A stretch of DNA of 64,000 nucleotides, taken from Oasisia sp. SBJ-2009 (Eukaryota; Annelida; Polychaeta; Sabellida; Siboglinidae). The translations under genes and the position numbers were made by a program. The stretch covers positions 33,238,691 to 33,302,690 of the forward strand of contig OZ024862.1 of the NCBI GenBank assembly GCA_964017155.1, given 5' to 3'. Positions 1 to 12,300 of the stretch are shown piece by piece. The notes beneath the pieces were generated by a model. That model was not told where the DNA came from, searched no databases, and saw nothing but the letters and a program-made list of their open reading frames with translations. The first letter of the stretch is position 1. Each line of letters starts with the position of its first letter.

Positions 1-52
1 AGCGCTCGCTCGCACGCATGCACGCACCCTCGCACGCACACACGCCACGCTC
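1..52. repeat. CGCA-type simple repeat, degenerate
   Basis: Imperfect tandem cgca/cgct tetramers start the window and run directly into a LINE 3' end. No other content is seen. Confidence 0.7.
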
Positions 53-54
53 AT

Positions 55-430
55 CACGTTCGCCGGATATTAGAGCCTACAAAACTTGTTGCTTCGTGAC
101 TTTTAAAAAATTGCTGGAAACTCATCTTTTCCGGGTTGTGTATGCAGTGTAGACACCTGTCAGCTAATTTAACTGGTAATATTTATTTTACCTATTTACT
201 GTCTTGTACATCTTTTTACACTAATTGTACATAACGTCTTCACTCATTTATTATCAATATACCTTTTTAATAATCATCTTTTAATGTAACTTGTTTATTT
301 ATTATTTATATTATATATTATTTCCATACACATTTTATGTATTGTCATTTATAATTTTTTTATTAAATTTATTTATTAATATTCTGCATATATACACATT
401 TATGACGCCTCCTAAGTGATTTTATCTAGA
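55..430 (+). mobile_element. LINE 3' end, 5'-truncated
   Basis: The + strand at about 87-150 reads a short open frame ending in FKKLLETHLFRVVYAV followed by a stop. This matches the characteristic last residues of jockey/CR1/L2-like LINE ORF2 proteins ('FKxxLKTHLF'). It is followed by about 280 bp of very AT-rich sequence that would be the element's 3' UTR. Only this tail is present; reverse transcriptase and endonuclease are absent. The assignment rests on this one motif. Confidence 0.5.
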
Positions 431-1148
431 TTCATTGTGCTAAATAAGTGTTCTTCTTCTTATTATTATACATATAATATGCGTGATACTGATTGAAAGA
501 ATTACCTGGGTTACTGTCGCCACCGGTTAGACCAAGTCGGCGTTATGACTGACTAATTTGCATAACGAAAGGGGCAACTTGCGTGAAATCATTCACCTAG
601 AAAAATATTCTTTTATAATAAACACCCGGTGACACGTAGATGTCTTATTTACTTTGCTGTCAAGCCTCAGGCAAAAAAACCTGAATGATAACATTATGCT
701 GTTAGATAGACCTAGACCCTACGTTAACAAACACGTTGGCGGAACCCAGCATTGATCGAATGAGTTGCGGCCAGGTAAAATCACGTTACAAAGAGAAAAG
801 TAGACAAAAAGAAGCGAAAAGTATTTTTCATTTAAATTTACTTGTTACAAGCGTGATTTAGTCGGGTGTTGCCTGGTAGTGTAGGCCACGTGACATCGTA
901 CCCAATCGACTGATCCCGGCCTAGTAATGTTCGAGTAGTGAATAAATAGACATAAACACGAGGCAAGATGGTTAGGTTTCCAAGACACCAATCAGTTTTG
1001 CTTGGGACGTGTTGTTCAGTCAAAAGCATGTCATAAATAATTCATTAACGAGGACGAACCATCATCCAATTAACATACACAGATAGGCTAAACAATTATA
1101 AAACAATGTATTGTAGCCGAATCATAATTCTATTTTCATGTGAGACAA

Positions 1149-1199
<51 letters not shown>
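1149..1199. repeat. (CGCA)n microsatellite
   Basis: About twelve perfect cgca tetramers. Confidence 0.95.
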
Positions 1200-1331
1200 T
1201 GTCTCAAATGAAATCCCTAAATAAACTGTAGAATCGTGAAGTTCCAGCACAGACATGAACATCACGACTTGGATGTGTGAAAGAGCAAACCGGTCTCACT
1301 GCGATGCGGGGAAGACGTGTGCTAATAAATG

Positions 1332-1640
1332 TAGGGGAGACCGGGGCTAGTTGTAAAAAAAACAACATATTTCAGGATTGCGGAAGGGTTTCGTAACCGA
1401 TCGAAACTTTTTTTATGCCAATAAGTCCTCACATATCTGCCGCAGTTAACTGGAGATAATTAATTGCCTGGGATATTTCACATTTACGGTATGGTGTATT
1501 ATATGAGGTGTCCTAAAGTGTTACAACTTACCCCGATACGGGGCAAGTTGTAACAAAAAATTTGAGGATTGCTGATGAGTTTCTTAACCGATCGAAACTG
1601 TTGTCATTGCCCGTGTTACAACTAGCCCCGGTCTCCCCTA
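1332..1640. mobile_element. Small non-autonomous element with perfect terminal inverted repeats
   Basis: A 309-bp unit begins TAGGGGAGACCGGGGC and ends with its reverse complement; the inverted match is about 25 bp and essentially perfect. A second internal block (accgatcgaaact) occurs near both ends, at about 1397 and 1590, in direct orientation. There is no coding capacity. This fits a MITE. The TA at each outer edge could be a TA target duplication (Tc1/mariner-like), but the superfamily cannot be fixed from this copy. Confidence 0.75.
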
Positions 1641-1851
1641 ACCCTAAGTTACAGCTAGGGCTGATGTAGGGGTACGATTTATTTGACCCGGACTTTGGGT
1701 ATGTAGTGGGTAAGGCGTATAGAAGCTATAATATATCATATTACGAGTGATTAGTAGAAAGCGGAGTGCGTTTCATATATATTTCTCTTCTCTGAGTGTT
1801 ATCAGATGAACCTTGTGATGCGCTATGCGTGGTATTTTAAATAAGATTAAA

Positions 1852-1856
<5 letters not shown>

Positions 1857-1914
<58 letters not shown>
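1857..1914. repeat. (GT)n microsatellite
   Basis: About 28 perfect GT dinucleotides. Confidence 0.97.
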
Positions 1915-1917
<3 letters not shown>

Positions 1918-4669
1918 AACCGAAGTTAAAAACAACCAAACCAATGACCACCTGAGTCCTGAGGGTATCCAGTCCTAAGCGCACAAGGAAGCCATCGGTA
2001 AATCGAGATTCCACCGACCCTTTTCTGAGTATTACCAAAGTACATGTTTTCCTTGGTGCATGCTGACTTGGCCATCAAGTGACATATTGTTACTGGGAAA
2101 ACAACAATCCGTTGTTAAACGCTGCAGCGTAGACGCACCCATACGAGACAACACACAGAAGCCATCTCATCCTCGTGTGTCAAATTACTTCATTCGCCGA
2201 ATGTAAGCGGGGTAATTAACGAACGACTGAATACAGACGGCACGCAACGGTGAAGAAACACCAAACTTCTAAAGACTGGGTAATCTGGTCCTGTCGGGAA
2301 TACGGAACTGAGACCCAGGCGTCGATGAAGAAAGAGAACAGTTGGTCGTCTTGATGGATAAACCGCCCAGATCAACAGCCATTACTCACTGCCGCCACGC
2401 CATCAACTAACCCAGAAAACGCGGCTGGCGCAGGGCGGTTAATTACAGGTGTACACGCCTCGTGCAGGCGTCATAAAAAAACGGTAAAATATTAATTATG
2501 ATAAGATCGAATAAGCCGCAGGAATGGTACAAGGTGGCGCGCCGACTCTAAGCCGTGTTGAACGTTTGATTCAGAACTTCACACGCGCCCACATACGAAC
2601 GCACGTATGCTCGCACGATCAGACAATTTCGTGACTGCCTATTACGCGTTGTAAGAGTGTTGATAAAGCCGAAACTAATACATTTTTGTCTCCAGTTAAT
2701 TGCCTCTATGTTTTGTGGATTGGTATTACAGGCTTTGGCAGTTTCTACTTCATTAGTATCCTAGTACAAGCGTCATATTTGAAGGAAGTACTTGACACAC
2801 AACATCGCTGACGTGTTACATATATTACAAACATATCATAGATAATATATTGCATGTATTACTTATAGCGATTTTGTCTTGAAGAACTGAATGGCCTTAG
2901 CCACAGCCGAGGATAAAACAGCCAGTCGTGTGTTTGACATTTTATATCACATGCTCTTATATATTTATCGCGTCGTTAATCCTAACATCTCTGTGTGATC
3001 TCCGCGTAGCGTGTTCACTCATGCGTGTCGTTACTGGGCACTGATATCTTAATCCTGTTCCAATCATGCAGGGTCACGCTTCTCTTTGTTATTTGGCCAC
3101 TTCCCAGACGGATCACCTGCCAAAAGGTATAGTTCCCAGTGCCGCAGGCGAAGTTGTGTTAATCAATAAAAGGTAACACAAGTTAACAGACAGAGCTGGC
3201 CCAAGAGGCAGGAATGCCTTCACAGCCAGAAAAGGACCCGTATGAACCTGACCGGAAAGTAACATTCGTACTCATGAGTAAGACGAACAACGTAGGTTCT
3301 ACGTCAGGTATACGTGACAAAGTTGACTCTTACGTAGTACTGACAATTCGGCAGCGTCCGTGTTTTGACGCGTACGTGGCCTACGCCCTAACGCTATATC
3401 GGTAGACACATTTCATGTTCATTTCAAAACAGAAATCGATTATACGTAGGTGTCGTAACGTTACGAATAACACATAAGAACATGTTTCGCTTAACCCCGC
3501 CCCTGGATATTACGCAGTCGCTTGGTACAGATCTGTTGGCGTACACATGTGTCGTTTATGGCAGTGACGAGCCAGTCACGCACTGATGAATTCATAGATG
3601 CCTAATTCTTGCACAAAATTTTTATGTCAGTCAACATGTTGCTAGCAAGATCTTGCACGCGAGGATCGTAGGCCAGGTCTCTTCATACTTGGTGCACGAT
3701 TCCACACGATCACGAATACACAGGGAAGCCAGTCGAGACGAACGATAATTACCAGTCCTAATCATTGGATCGTTACGTGACTTTGTCGCCACTCCCTGCC
3801 AATTCTAATGTCAGACATGTGCAGAAAACTGGGGGTGGTACCCGTTATTGTGCAAAGCATCTTTCTACGCAGTGTGCTGGGAAACACAGCGGTATAAATA
3901 TAGCGTCACATCAATTGTGACAAGGTACATTCCATCAAGTATCTCGGCACAAGTGGGGAGTGGCAGCCAGCCCCGTTTGTCTAGGCTGACGACAACGCTA
4001 CAAATACCGACCCAGTGACCTCGCATGAGTCATAGACTACGATGATGTGATACGTATAACAGTTTTTGTGTGAAATTTCCAGAATTCATATATTTTTACG
4101 TACCCATTAAACTGGCAGTGAATTCTAATTATATGACCATAATCAACAACCAAATATATACTGTATTCATATTGTTATACACCAAGTTTGCATGCAATAA
4201 ACAAACATAGTGATGTTACAAAATTATGTTTTCTGAAAATGTACGTACATTATTACATTTTTGACTGAACATCTTGTATTTTTTGATATTACTACATATG
4301 CCAATACATGTATGTATAGATACTATAGATATAGACCTATGTATATATTATATACATTATAAAGAATTATGTACTTGCTTTTAATGATGTTTTAATGATA
4401 TTTCCTTAAGGCCACTCATAAAAATATATTTTTATTACAGCTGTGTTACCAGTGCTCCAGGTGGCACGTGAACAGTGAAGTCAATGGACAAATACATTAT
4501 ATTTCACCGAATTAACCAACAAAATGTTTTCCCTTTGCACTGGTCCAAAGCTATCATATGTCAGCTAATCATTGCTCCTAAATTCATATCTTTTGTTGAG
4601 AATATACATAAACCTGTATAAATGATCTCAAACCATCCTTATATCACCTGTGCATCAACTCAGATCATC
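1915..4669. other. Intergenic, no gene recognised
   Basis: Both strands were read. Open frames are short (at most about 63 codons), lack splice-compatible neighbours and show no family resemblance. The stretch 2200-4000 is less AT-rich than the flanks but I find no supported exon in it. Confidence 0.5.
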
Positions 4670-4675
4670 TTTATT
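4670..4675 (-). terminator. CMC2: CMC2 poly(A) signal
   Basis: AATAAA on the minus strand (tttatt on +), 265 bp downstream of the CMC2 stop. It is the nearest canonical hexamer. Confidence 0.6.
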
Positions 4676-4939
4676 TAAAATCTGCATCAACTGATGTGCA
4701 AACAGCACACACACACACACACTGATTTCTGTATAGACAGCAAAACTGTACAACAAATGAAACCTTACATTACACGTTTATCACACACTTCATTCAGTGA
4801 TTACTTTTCCTGATTGCAATCCCAATGTTGGTTTCACATTGCATGCAAACTGTATTCTTTTTGCTTAGATGTAGTCTTAGCACAGGGAGCCAATCCAGTT
4901 CGGTACATCAGGAAGTATTATTAGCTTCTTTCACAATCT

Positions 4940-6631
4940 TCAACTTGTCGGTGCAGGTGTGTCATCGTAAATCTTTTCCTTCCATTTTTTCGACACTTGT
5001 ATGTTCTTGTCTCGCTTTGTCAGGCGCTGCAATCAAACAAGCAGGACATGTAGACAAGTGAACATATTTGTAAACATATTTTGACTGAACTGTTCCTGTT
5101 GTTTCTGGCTGTAAGTACAACTCAGATTTGAATAATACAAATACTCACCTTGAAAACCTTTACGCATTTTTATAATACATTATACAAAAAATTCTAGTGA
5201 AATCATGAGACAAACTGATAAATTGTTATAACATGTTGTCAGAAATCAGCTTTAAAATAGTAAAAGTGCTATATGATGAAAAAAGATCCATCACATGAAG
5301 AGACTACATTACTTATGATGTTGCTATGACTGAACTAAACATACCTCTTTCTTCAAGCAAGCCAACACTGCATTGTCATATTTGTTGCAATAACCAACAA
5401 ACTTCCGGACAGTGTGCTGCAAAAAAACAAGTATTGCTGTTTAAGAATCGAACTCGAATCTCGAACTGCAAATATGCAACATACATACCAGTGGAAAATG
5501 TTCTACTTCTGACATGACTCTGAATATAATGTGTATATATTGTGAACTGTTGAGAAAGACATGCACATTATTTACTTACAGTTTCTGCACAATAGAGACT
5601 ATTACTTCCAAGGTGACAAAAACAATCCCAACAGCTGGATAACTACAGAAATTCCATATGAGGTGTAAAGGTAATGCTGTTTTGACACACTAGTAGTCTT
5701 AATTGAATACTTTGACGAATCATCCTTGGGCCCAGGGACACATACAAATATACCCAATTTTGTGGCAAATCTGTTGTGTAGGCAATTAATCGACACATAT
5801 CGATTGAAATTGTGCTGCAACTTGCCAGGGTTGGATCAAAAATTCTAAATATAAATAAAATACATTGTTTTTCCAGATTTCAATTCAAATAACAAATAAA
5901 AATTTCAAATAAAATACACTGCTATTTTTTTAAATTAAAATATGATTCAATTGCCATTTTTGAAATTTGATTCAAATAAGATTCAAATATGTGGCCCATG
6001 TTTCAATTATAGTTCAAATGTATCAGTGGGTGGAATTTTTCTTTGGCTTGATTGACTGCTGTAGACTAATTGGCAGGCAGTTTTACTAGACTGTCTGTAT
6101 CTGTACTAGTACCAACTAGTGGGTAGCTCTTCCCCTGCACTGGAGGAAACCTGGGTGTTTACACAGCAGGTGACAGCAGGATTCTTTGAAGCACCTTCCC
6201 TGTGAATACATGCCTTTATGGCCATAGATAAGCTTCCCTGTCTTCCCATTCATTCATTGATGCTAATGTTTGAGCAGCTTCACTGTAGGCCAATTTTCTC
6301 AGTGCTGCCTACCCACTGTTGACCAGGTGTGACAAACATTATGTCATGACTCCTGAGCCAGGCAGTGCTTTACCTTGTGTTGCTAATTTGTATGTGTATT
6401 TGATTGTATCTGCAAATACTTTTCAAATACAGACCAAATATCAAATACATGCCCTTTTGTGATTTTCAATTCAATTACAAATACACAACATTTCTGTATT
6501 CAAATACGTATTTGAACCCAACCCTGCTCCTTGCTAGAACAATCAGTTACCTCTCTGTAGCAGTCCTTGAGCTGTTTAATGATGACATTGCATTCCGGCG
6601 TGTGGAGATGGGCAGATAGATCAGGATGCAT
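4940..6631 (-). CDS. CMC2: CMC2, COX assembly mitochondrial protein 2 homolog (3 coding exons)
   Basis: The product is a twin CX9C protein of the mitochondrial intermembrane space, needed for cytochrome c oxidase assembly. The minus-strand coding exons are 6551-6631, 5345-5416 and 4940-5026, all with GT-AG introns in phase 0. Together they encode 79 residues, the same length as human CMC2. The N terminus MHPDLSAHLHTPECNV is almost identical to the vertebrate protein. The helix-coil-helix cysteines C14/C24 and C37/C47 form two exact CX9C pairs, oxidised by the MIA40 pathway in known members. The acceptor before the ATG lies at about 6651, so a non-coding 5' exon is expected; a good donor (GTGAGT, minus) at 7858-7863 is a candidate. 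The gene is head-to-head with CENPN. The C-terminal exon diverges from vertebrates but keeps the basic character. Confidence 0.94.
5826..6526. mobile_element. hAT-like MITE in CMC2 intron 1
   Basis: A 701-bp unit starts CAGGGTTGG and ends CCAACCCTG. The flanks are caacttgc and ctccttgc, an 8-bp target duplication with 6/8 identity. The interior consists of AT-rich caaat-type repeats plus a less AT-rich centre (6040-6380) and has no coding capacity. The CAGGG...CCCTG ends and 8-bp duplication are hAT characters. It shares termini with the copy at 55258-55636. Its right end lies 25 bp from the CMC2 exon 1 donor. Confidence 0.7.
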
Positions 6632-7857
6632 CGTTGAGAGTTATCTTACTGCAACACACATACACTGTATATGGATACCATTAGACTAATCTCTTACATG
6701 TTATGACTGAGAATGTTGGTAAGCTGAAAGTAGACAAACCCGAAAATCTTTCAGAAAAACAAATTATATTCCTAATAAGAATGTCAAACTTACTAGACAT
6801 ATTTTGAATGAAGATCACTCATTTGTGATTCACCCTGTAAATTGTGTATACTGCTACATGTATTAGTTACACACACACACACACGCGTGTACCTACATTG
6901 GGTGTCACGCACATACCAGTGAACAACTGAACATAAGTAACATAACTCATCAAATACAAGTAAGTCATTTTTAGGTCATTTGTAGTACTTAATCTACTTA
7001 TACTCACAGCACTTCACACAGGTCACTCTGGCAGATAACTTTATTTGAATATTATTTATTAAAAAAATTCTGGTAGAAATTCCAACTGTTGAAATTACTA
7101 TGCTCTGATAATTCATTAACTGATACTGACCACTATATGTAGCCAGATATAAGATATTGTGTTATAGAGCTGGGTGAACGGACACGTTCATGCCAGAGGT
7201 CACAGACTTCTACAAATTTGAAAACAAAATATCTGCCAGAATGTTGGAAACAACTAGAACCAGAGATGTAGACTGTAGACAGCTACCACATGTGTGAGGA
7301 TCGGTTTCCTTGATTAAGGGTCTGATGTTCTAAACACTATGCTACGGAGTCCCATTGGTACACACAAGTATATTTGGATACCCATACATTTTGTATCCAT
7401 AGTTCCAAATCAAATAAACAATACAATTATGTCTAACTTCAGGTGCAAATAACTGGTAAATAACTAAAAATCAAATGACTTTCAACATTACATGCCAATG
7501 TTTCTAAATGTAACTTATGCAAATAATCTATTTTACCCCATTTACATATCAAAGTGTCCAAACCTTTCTGTTAGATCCAAAATGTACAATGTCTGGAATA
7601 ACGGCAAAGTGCTACAGTCGCTGCATAAGCCAGATATCTAATTAAATGCTGAACATTATTTTCATGAAGGACGTATCATCCTGGGCGATAATACGAGTTA
7701 CACTGAAAGATCTTTACCAGCACGAAATGAAAAATCGTGCCACTATGCAAACTCCGACTGTACTGATAAACTACAACAACAATATATAACAACAATGACA
7801 CAAAAGTTGTAGTGTTAAAATATTTGTTGTTTGAACAAAACTGTGTAGCAAAAACAA

Positions 7858-7960
7858 ACTCACGCCTACCGTTGTTTTGCGTCTTAATTGCCTACACAAC
7901 AGATGCTATAGATTCCAACGGACCACACATCAGCGTTTACGATGAACACGTTCGGTGGAG
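7858..7960 (-). promoter_or_regulatory. Candidate CMC2 5' non-coding exon and promoter area
   Basis: A minus-strand GTGAGT donor at 7858-7863 is preceded by mixed-base sequence that could be the untranslated first exon of CMC2. It would splice to the acceptor at about 6651, just before the ATG. Inference only; no core promoter motif is clear. Confidence 0.3.
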
Positions 7961-8345
7961 GTAGTCACGAGCATAGTAACCATAGCCATAGGCTATGCTA
8001 GATGGGAGGACAGAAGAACAGCCAAAATACTGACCAGTTTGATATATACCCGAGGACAACCCTACATTATATAAACTGGGATTTTTTGCATAATAACTAT
8101 ATCCCTTATCAGCTCCCTATGCGATTTTATGTATTTTAGATATAATGCAAAAATTGTAAACATTTAGCAATAGCTTGTAAATTGTAAACACGAAGTGTAA
8201 AATAATAATAATGGCTACTACTACTACTAATTATTATTATTAGTTGTAATATACTTCTAGTACTATTACTACTACCGATATATTAAAACAATAATACAAT
8301 TACAAATAAAATATAATATTCATAATTTATATTATATTATATGTT

Positions 8346-8580
8346 GTGCTGTGCGATGCATTGCGACATTATATAATATTATATATAATATTATATATAA
8401 TATTATATATAATATTATATATAATATTATATATAATATTATATATAATATTATATATAATATTATATATAATATTATATATAATATTATATATAATATT
8501 ATATATAATATTATATATAATATTATATATAATATTATATATAATATTATATATAATATTATATAAATATTATATATAAT
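8346..8580. repeat. 12-bp AT satellite
   Basis: A perfect 12-bp unit (ataatattatat) is repeated about 17 times. Because the period is a multiple of three it creates artificial open frames. It lies between CMC2 and CENPN. Confidence 0.95.
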
Positions 8581-8644
8581 ATATATAATATTATATATAA
8601 TATATATATATATAATATTATATATAATATATATATATAATATT

Positions 8645-8715
<71 letters not shown>

Positions 8716-8730
8716 CTATATATGTATATA

Positions 8731-8770
<40 letters not shown>

Positions 8771-8860
8771 TATATACATATATAATTATATATATATAAT
8801 TATATATATATATATAAATTATATATAAATTATATATATATATATATTATAAATACTATC
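8581..8860. repeat. (TA)n block with self-complementary interruptions
   Basis: Long TA runs are interrupted by palindromic pieces such as tataattatatata. The whole block is nearly pure A/T and continues the 12-bp satellite. Confidence 0.95.
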
Positions 8861-8883
8861 GATATATTAAAATAATAATAAAA

Positions 8884-9045
8884 TTACAAATGCCATGCCA
8901 TGCCATGCCAAATAATATAATATAATATAATATAATATAATATAATATAATATAATATAATATAATATAATATAATATAATATAATATAATACAATACAA
9001 TACAATACAATACAATACAATACAATACAATACAATACAATACAA
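8884..9045. repeat. Pentanucleotide repeats (CATGC, then ATAAT, then ACAAT)
   Basis: Three adjacent pentamer arrays differ by single substitutions: catgc at about 8889-8907, ataat at 8908-8990 and acaat at about 8991-9042. The pattern suggests serial mutation and re-expansion of one array. Confidence 0.9.
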
Positions 9046-9117
9046 TATAATATTATTATTGTAATATATCCATATTAGTAGTAGTCGAAATATGAATAAT
9101 AATTATTATTATTATTG

Positions 9118-9120
<3 letters not shown>

Positions 9121-9181
<61 letters not shown>
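9121..9181. repeat. (TA)n microsatellite
   Basis: About 28 TA units, ending 165 bp upstream of the CENPN ATG. Confidence 0.95.
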
Positions 9182-9183
<2 letters not shown>

Positions 9184-9345
9184 GTTCGATGACGATGTAT
9201 AATAAAAGTAATAATTAATTATTAAAGTAATGTTTCTGTCTTGAGAAACATCTGCATGGTTAGGCAAATGTGGTAATGTTTTTATGATTATGGTCGGCGG
9301 TCTTTCGAAGTTTTGCCGTTATTTTTACAGTTTTTAAAGTTAAAA

Positions 9346-12300
9346 ATGGAAAACGATGCGTTGCGCAAGATTTTGAATCGATTTAAAATAAGTGATTTTA
9401 ACGAAATTTGTAAACGATGGCCATATCTGCGTAATAGGAAACTTGATAGTATTTTACGTTTGAAAAGGAAAATCGCGTTGGTTAACCGTGTTTTGGAAAT
9501 CGCAAAGGTAATCCAGGGTTTCATTAATCTGTTCCGGGATGTGGTGATGATGACATATGCCTGTCACTTGGAATTGATATAGCGGAAACCTGGTTTTATT
9601 ATCAAATATGCATTCAAATGGCTTAACCTTGTGACGTTGTGTGCGCGGTAGGGGCGATAATAAGTGACTATCGCGACACCTACTTTATTTGCCTCGATCA
9701 CCCAGGGCCAGGCTCCGTTTTTAGCCCCTCACATCTGCCTGAGGTTGTAATAGGGCGTGTAAGTCTCGCGCGCGAAAACGAGGCTGGGGGCAGGAAGTCC
9801 ATATTCTCCATGTTAACGTATAGGGCTTCGTTTTGTTTTTGCTTGTAATAATCAAACTGTTCCAGTCTAACTATTTCGTTCAGTTATACTGTCCGAAGGA
9901 TCATTACAAGCAGAAGCAGTGGAACACTTTGCCGGTGACAATGCTCACGGAAATCATGAATTTTAATCGATTGTTATGGTGGTTGCCATGGCATCGCCGA
10001 CTTGTAGGGCCTACTTGTGCGAAAAATGGCACTTTTCATTATTAGTCAAGATCGCCAAACACAAGTACAAGCCGGCGATGCCATGGCAACCATCATAATA
10101 ATCGATTAAAATTCATGATTTCCGTGAGCATTGTCACCGGCAAAGTGTTCCACTGCTTCTGCTTGTAATAATCCTTCGGACACTGTAACTGAAATAGTTA
10201 GGCTGGAACAGTTTGATTATTACAACCAAAAACAAAACGAAGTCCTATACGTTAACATGGAGAATATGGACTTCCTGCCCCCAATTGTCCCCAGCCTCGT
10301 TTTCGCACGCGAGACTTACACGCCCTATTCTGGGTCCGTAATGCTTCGCCAATGTTCCCACCAGGGCGACCTTACCCCAGAATACGGTAGAGATGCTGTT
10401 TGGATCTCAGTCCCAGACCAGCTATGCATTTTATGAAATATAAACTAAAATAATCAATCAGGATACACTTTTAATTTATAAGAAAATATTATTAAAAGTA
10501 TTCAATATTAAATTAAAACGTATATTCACACAAAAATAAACAGAAACACAAGCAAAAAAGCAATGAAAGTAAACCATATGTTTCACCAGACTTCTTGAAA
10601 AACTTACACAGCTGCGCAAGAGTCATTTAAGCAAGACTGCTGATTTATCAATCTGTTGATATGTTTAAAAATAAATAAACCTACATCCATTGGTTGTACT
10701 CTTGATAAGTCAGACTTTCCTTGTCTACCTGTGGTCACTCTGTGTGGTCACGCCATAGCCAACATTAGATTGTTTTAAAATCAAGATCATGAAAACCTTG
10801 AGCATACACAGGTCATCGATGTAAGCTGGTGACGCAACATTTTCAGGGGTTGATCTATGGATTCCTTGAATTGACGAACATAAAGTATTAACACATTATA
10901 CGGTGGCCAAAACCAGTACCGAATCATTGATTGGCTGCCACCAGGTCAGAGTTTGAACCATAGTTCCTCTGATAACATTTTGACACTCTAACCATTCTGA
11001 CATCCACTGTGCCCACTAGCAGAATATTTTATTTGTGAGTAATGTGAATCCAGGACAAATCCCCTCAAACCAGAATTCCCTCTCAGACAACACTTTCTCT
11101 GAGGGAAACGGCTTCTATCTGGAGGTGATTCTGTCTATATATCTGAGTGAACTCTATCTGGTGGTATCTGCAGGGGATTCTGATTGGTTACTGTCATGAC
11201 GCTATTATATTTATATATGTATTTTGTGAATTTATTTTGTTCAGTAATCAGTGACTCCACCTGGTGATTAATGGTTACTGTTGACTAGCAGCACTTGACA
11301 ATATGTGTCACTCTGCAGTTTGATCGGTGGGAAGATAGCGGGATTTAGGGGAGAGAAGCAATGAGCCAAACCACGAGGCTGTGTTTTCCAGTGGGAAGTT
11401 GCTTTGCATAATTGCTGCACTGAGGACTTGGTAGTAGAAGCATGTGTTCCTGACGTCGGACTGTGGACAAGGTCTTGTCTTGTTTGTGTGTCAGCGCCAC
11501 CGCTCCGCATCCATCCTTGACATTACCAACACATTTTCTCAATATGTGTGATTGCACTGAGCTAACCGGGGCTAGGCCTACGATCGTTGACTTTTATATA
11601 CATATAATTTTTGCAATGATTGTGTATTCCTGTGTCTATGTCGATATGATAATTGTCAAGAACCATAGGATCATTATGTCAATACACTTGATCTGTTATT
11701 AGAAACAAATGCATTTAAATATTGTATGTTAATGTTTGCAGAAAGACAAGATTAAAAGAAAAGACATTGCTCAACTGGATCTTATATGTAAGTTGTGTTG
11801 TGGCTTGTGCCATGTTTCCTCTGACAGTTACAGTCTCACAGCAGGACTTGCATTCAGTTTCTGTAGAGAGCAGTCGGCTTCCAATTGTATACCAAATTAA
11901 ATAAAACAATTACACACCACACTCTTTCTGCCCAACAACTGACGTACTTATTAATCTGGTACATTGCTCTGATATCTCTAGGACCCTTAGATCATCCGTT
12001 TCCAAACTACTTTTTGTTCATAAAACTAAGCTAAATGAATATTGGCTGACGTGCTTTCTCTGTGGCTGTGCCAACAATTTAGAATAAACTCCCTATTGCG
12101 ATTAAATCTTCTGAAATTATAGACATCTTTCATAAGAAATTGAAAACACATTTGTTTGAAGTTGCTTTTCCACCATAAAATGTTGGTGGTTCCATGCTCC
12201 AATGACGACTTGTGCCTGTTCCCGCGTGTGACGAGCTCAATGATTTTGTTTGTTCCACCTCTGAGCTTGAATATTTGTAAGTATTTAGGTGCTATAGAAA

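Noticed and set aside
5602..5820. 72-codon minus-strand frame between CMC2 exons
   Set aside because: Intronic, not phase-compatible and without homology; CMC2 is complete without it.
8346..8579. Open frames of repeating Ile-Tyr and Tyr-Asn-Ile-Ile
   Set aside because: Artefact of the 12-bp AT satellite.
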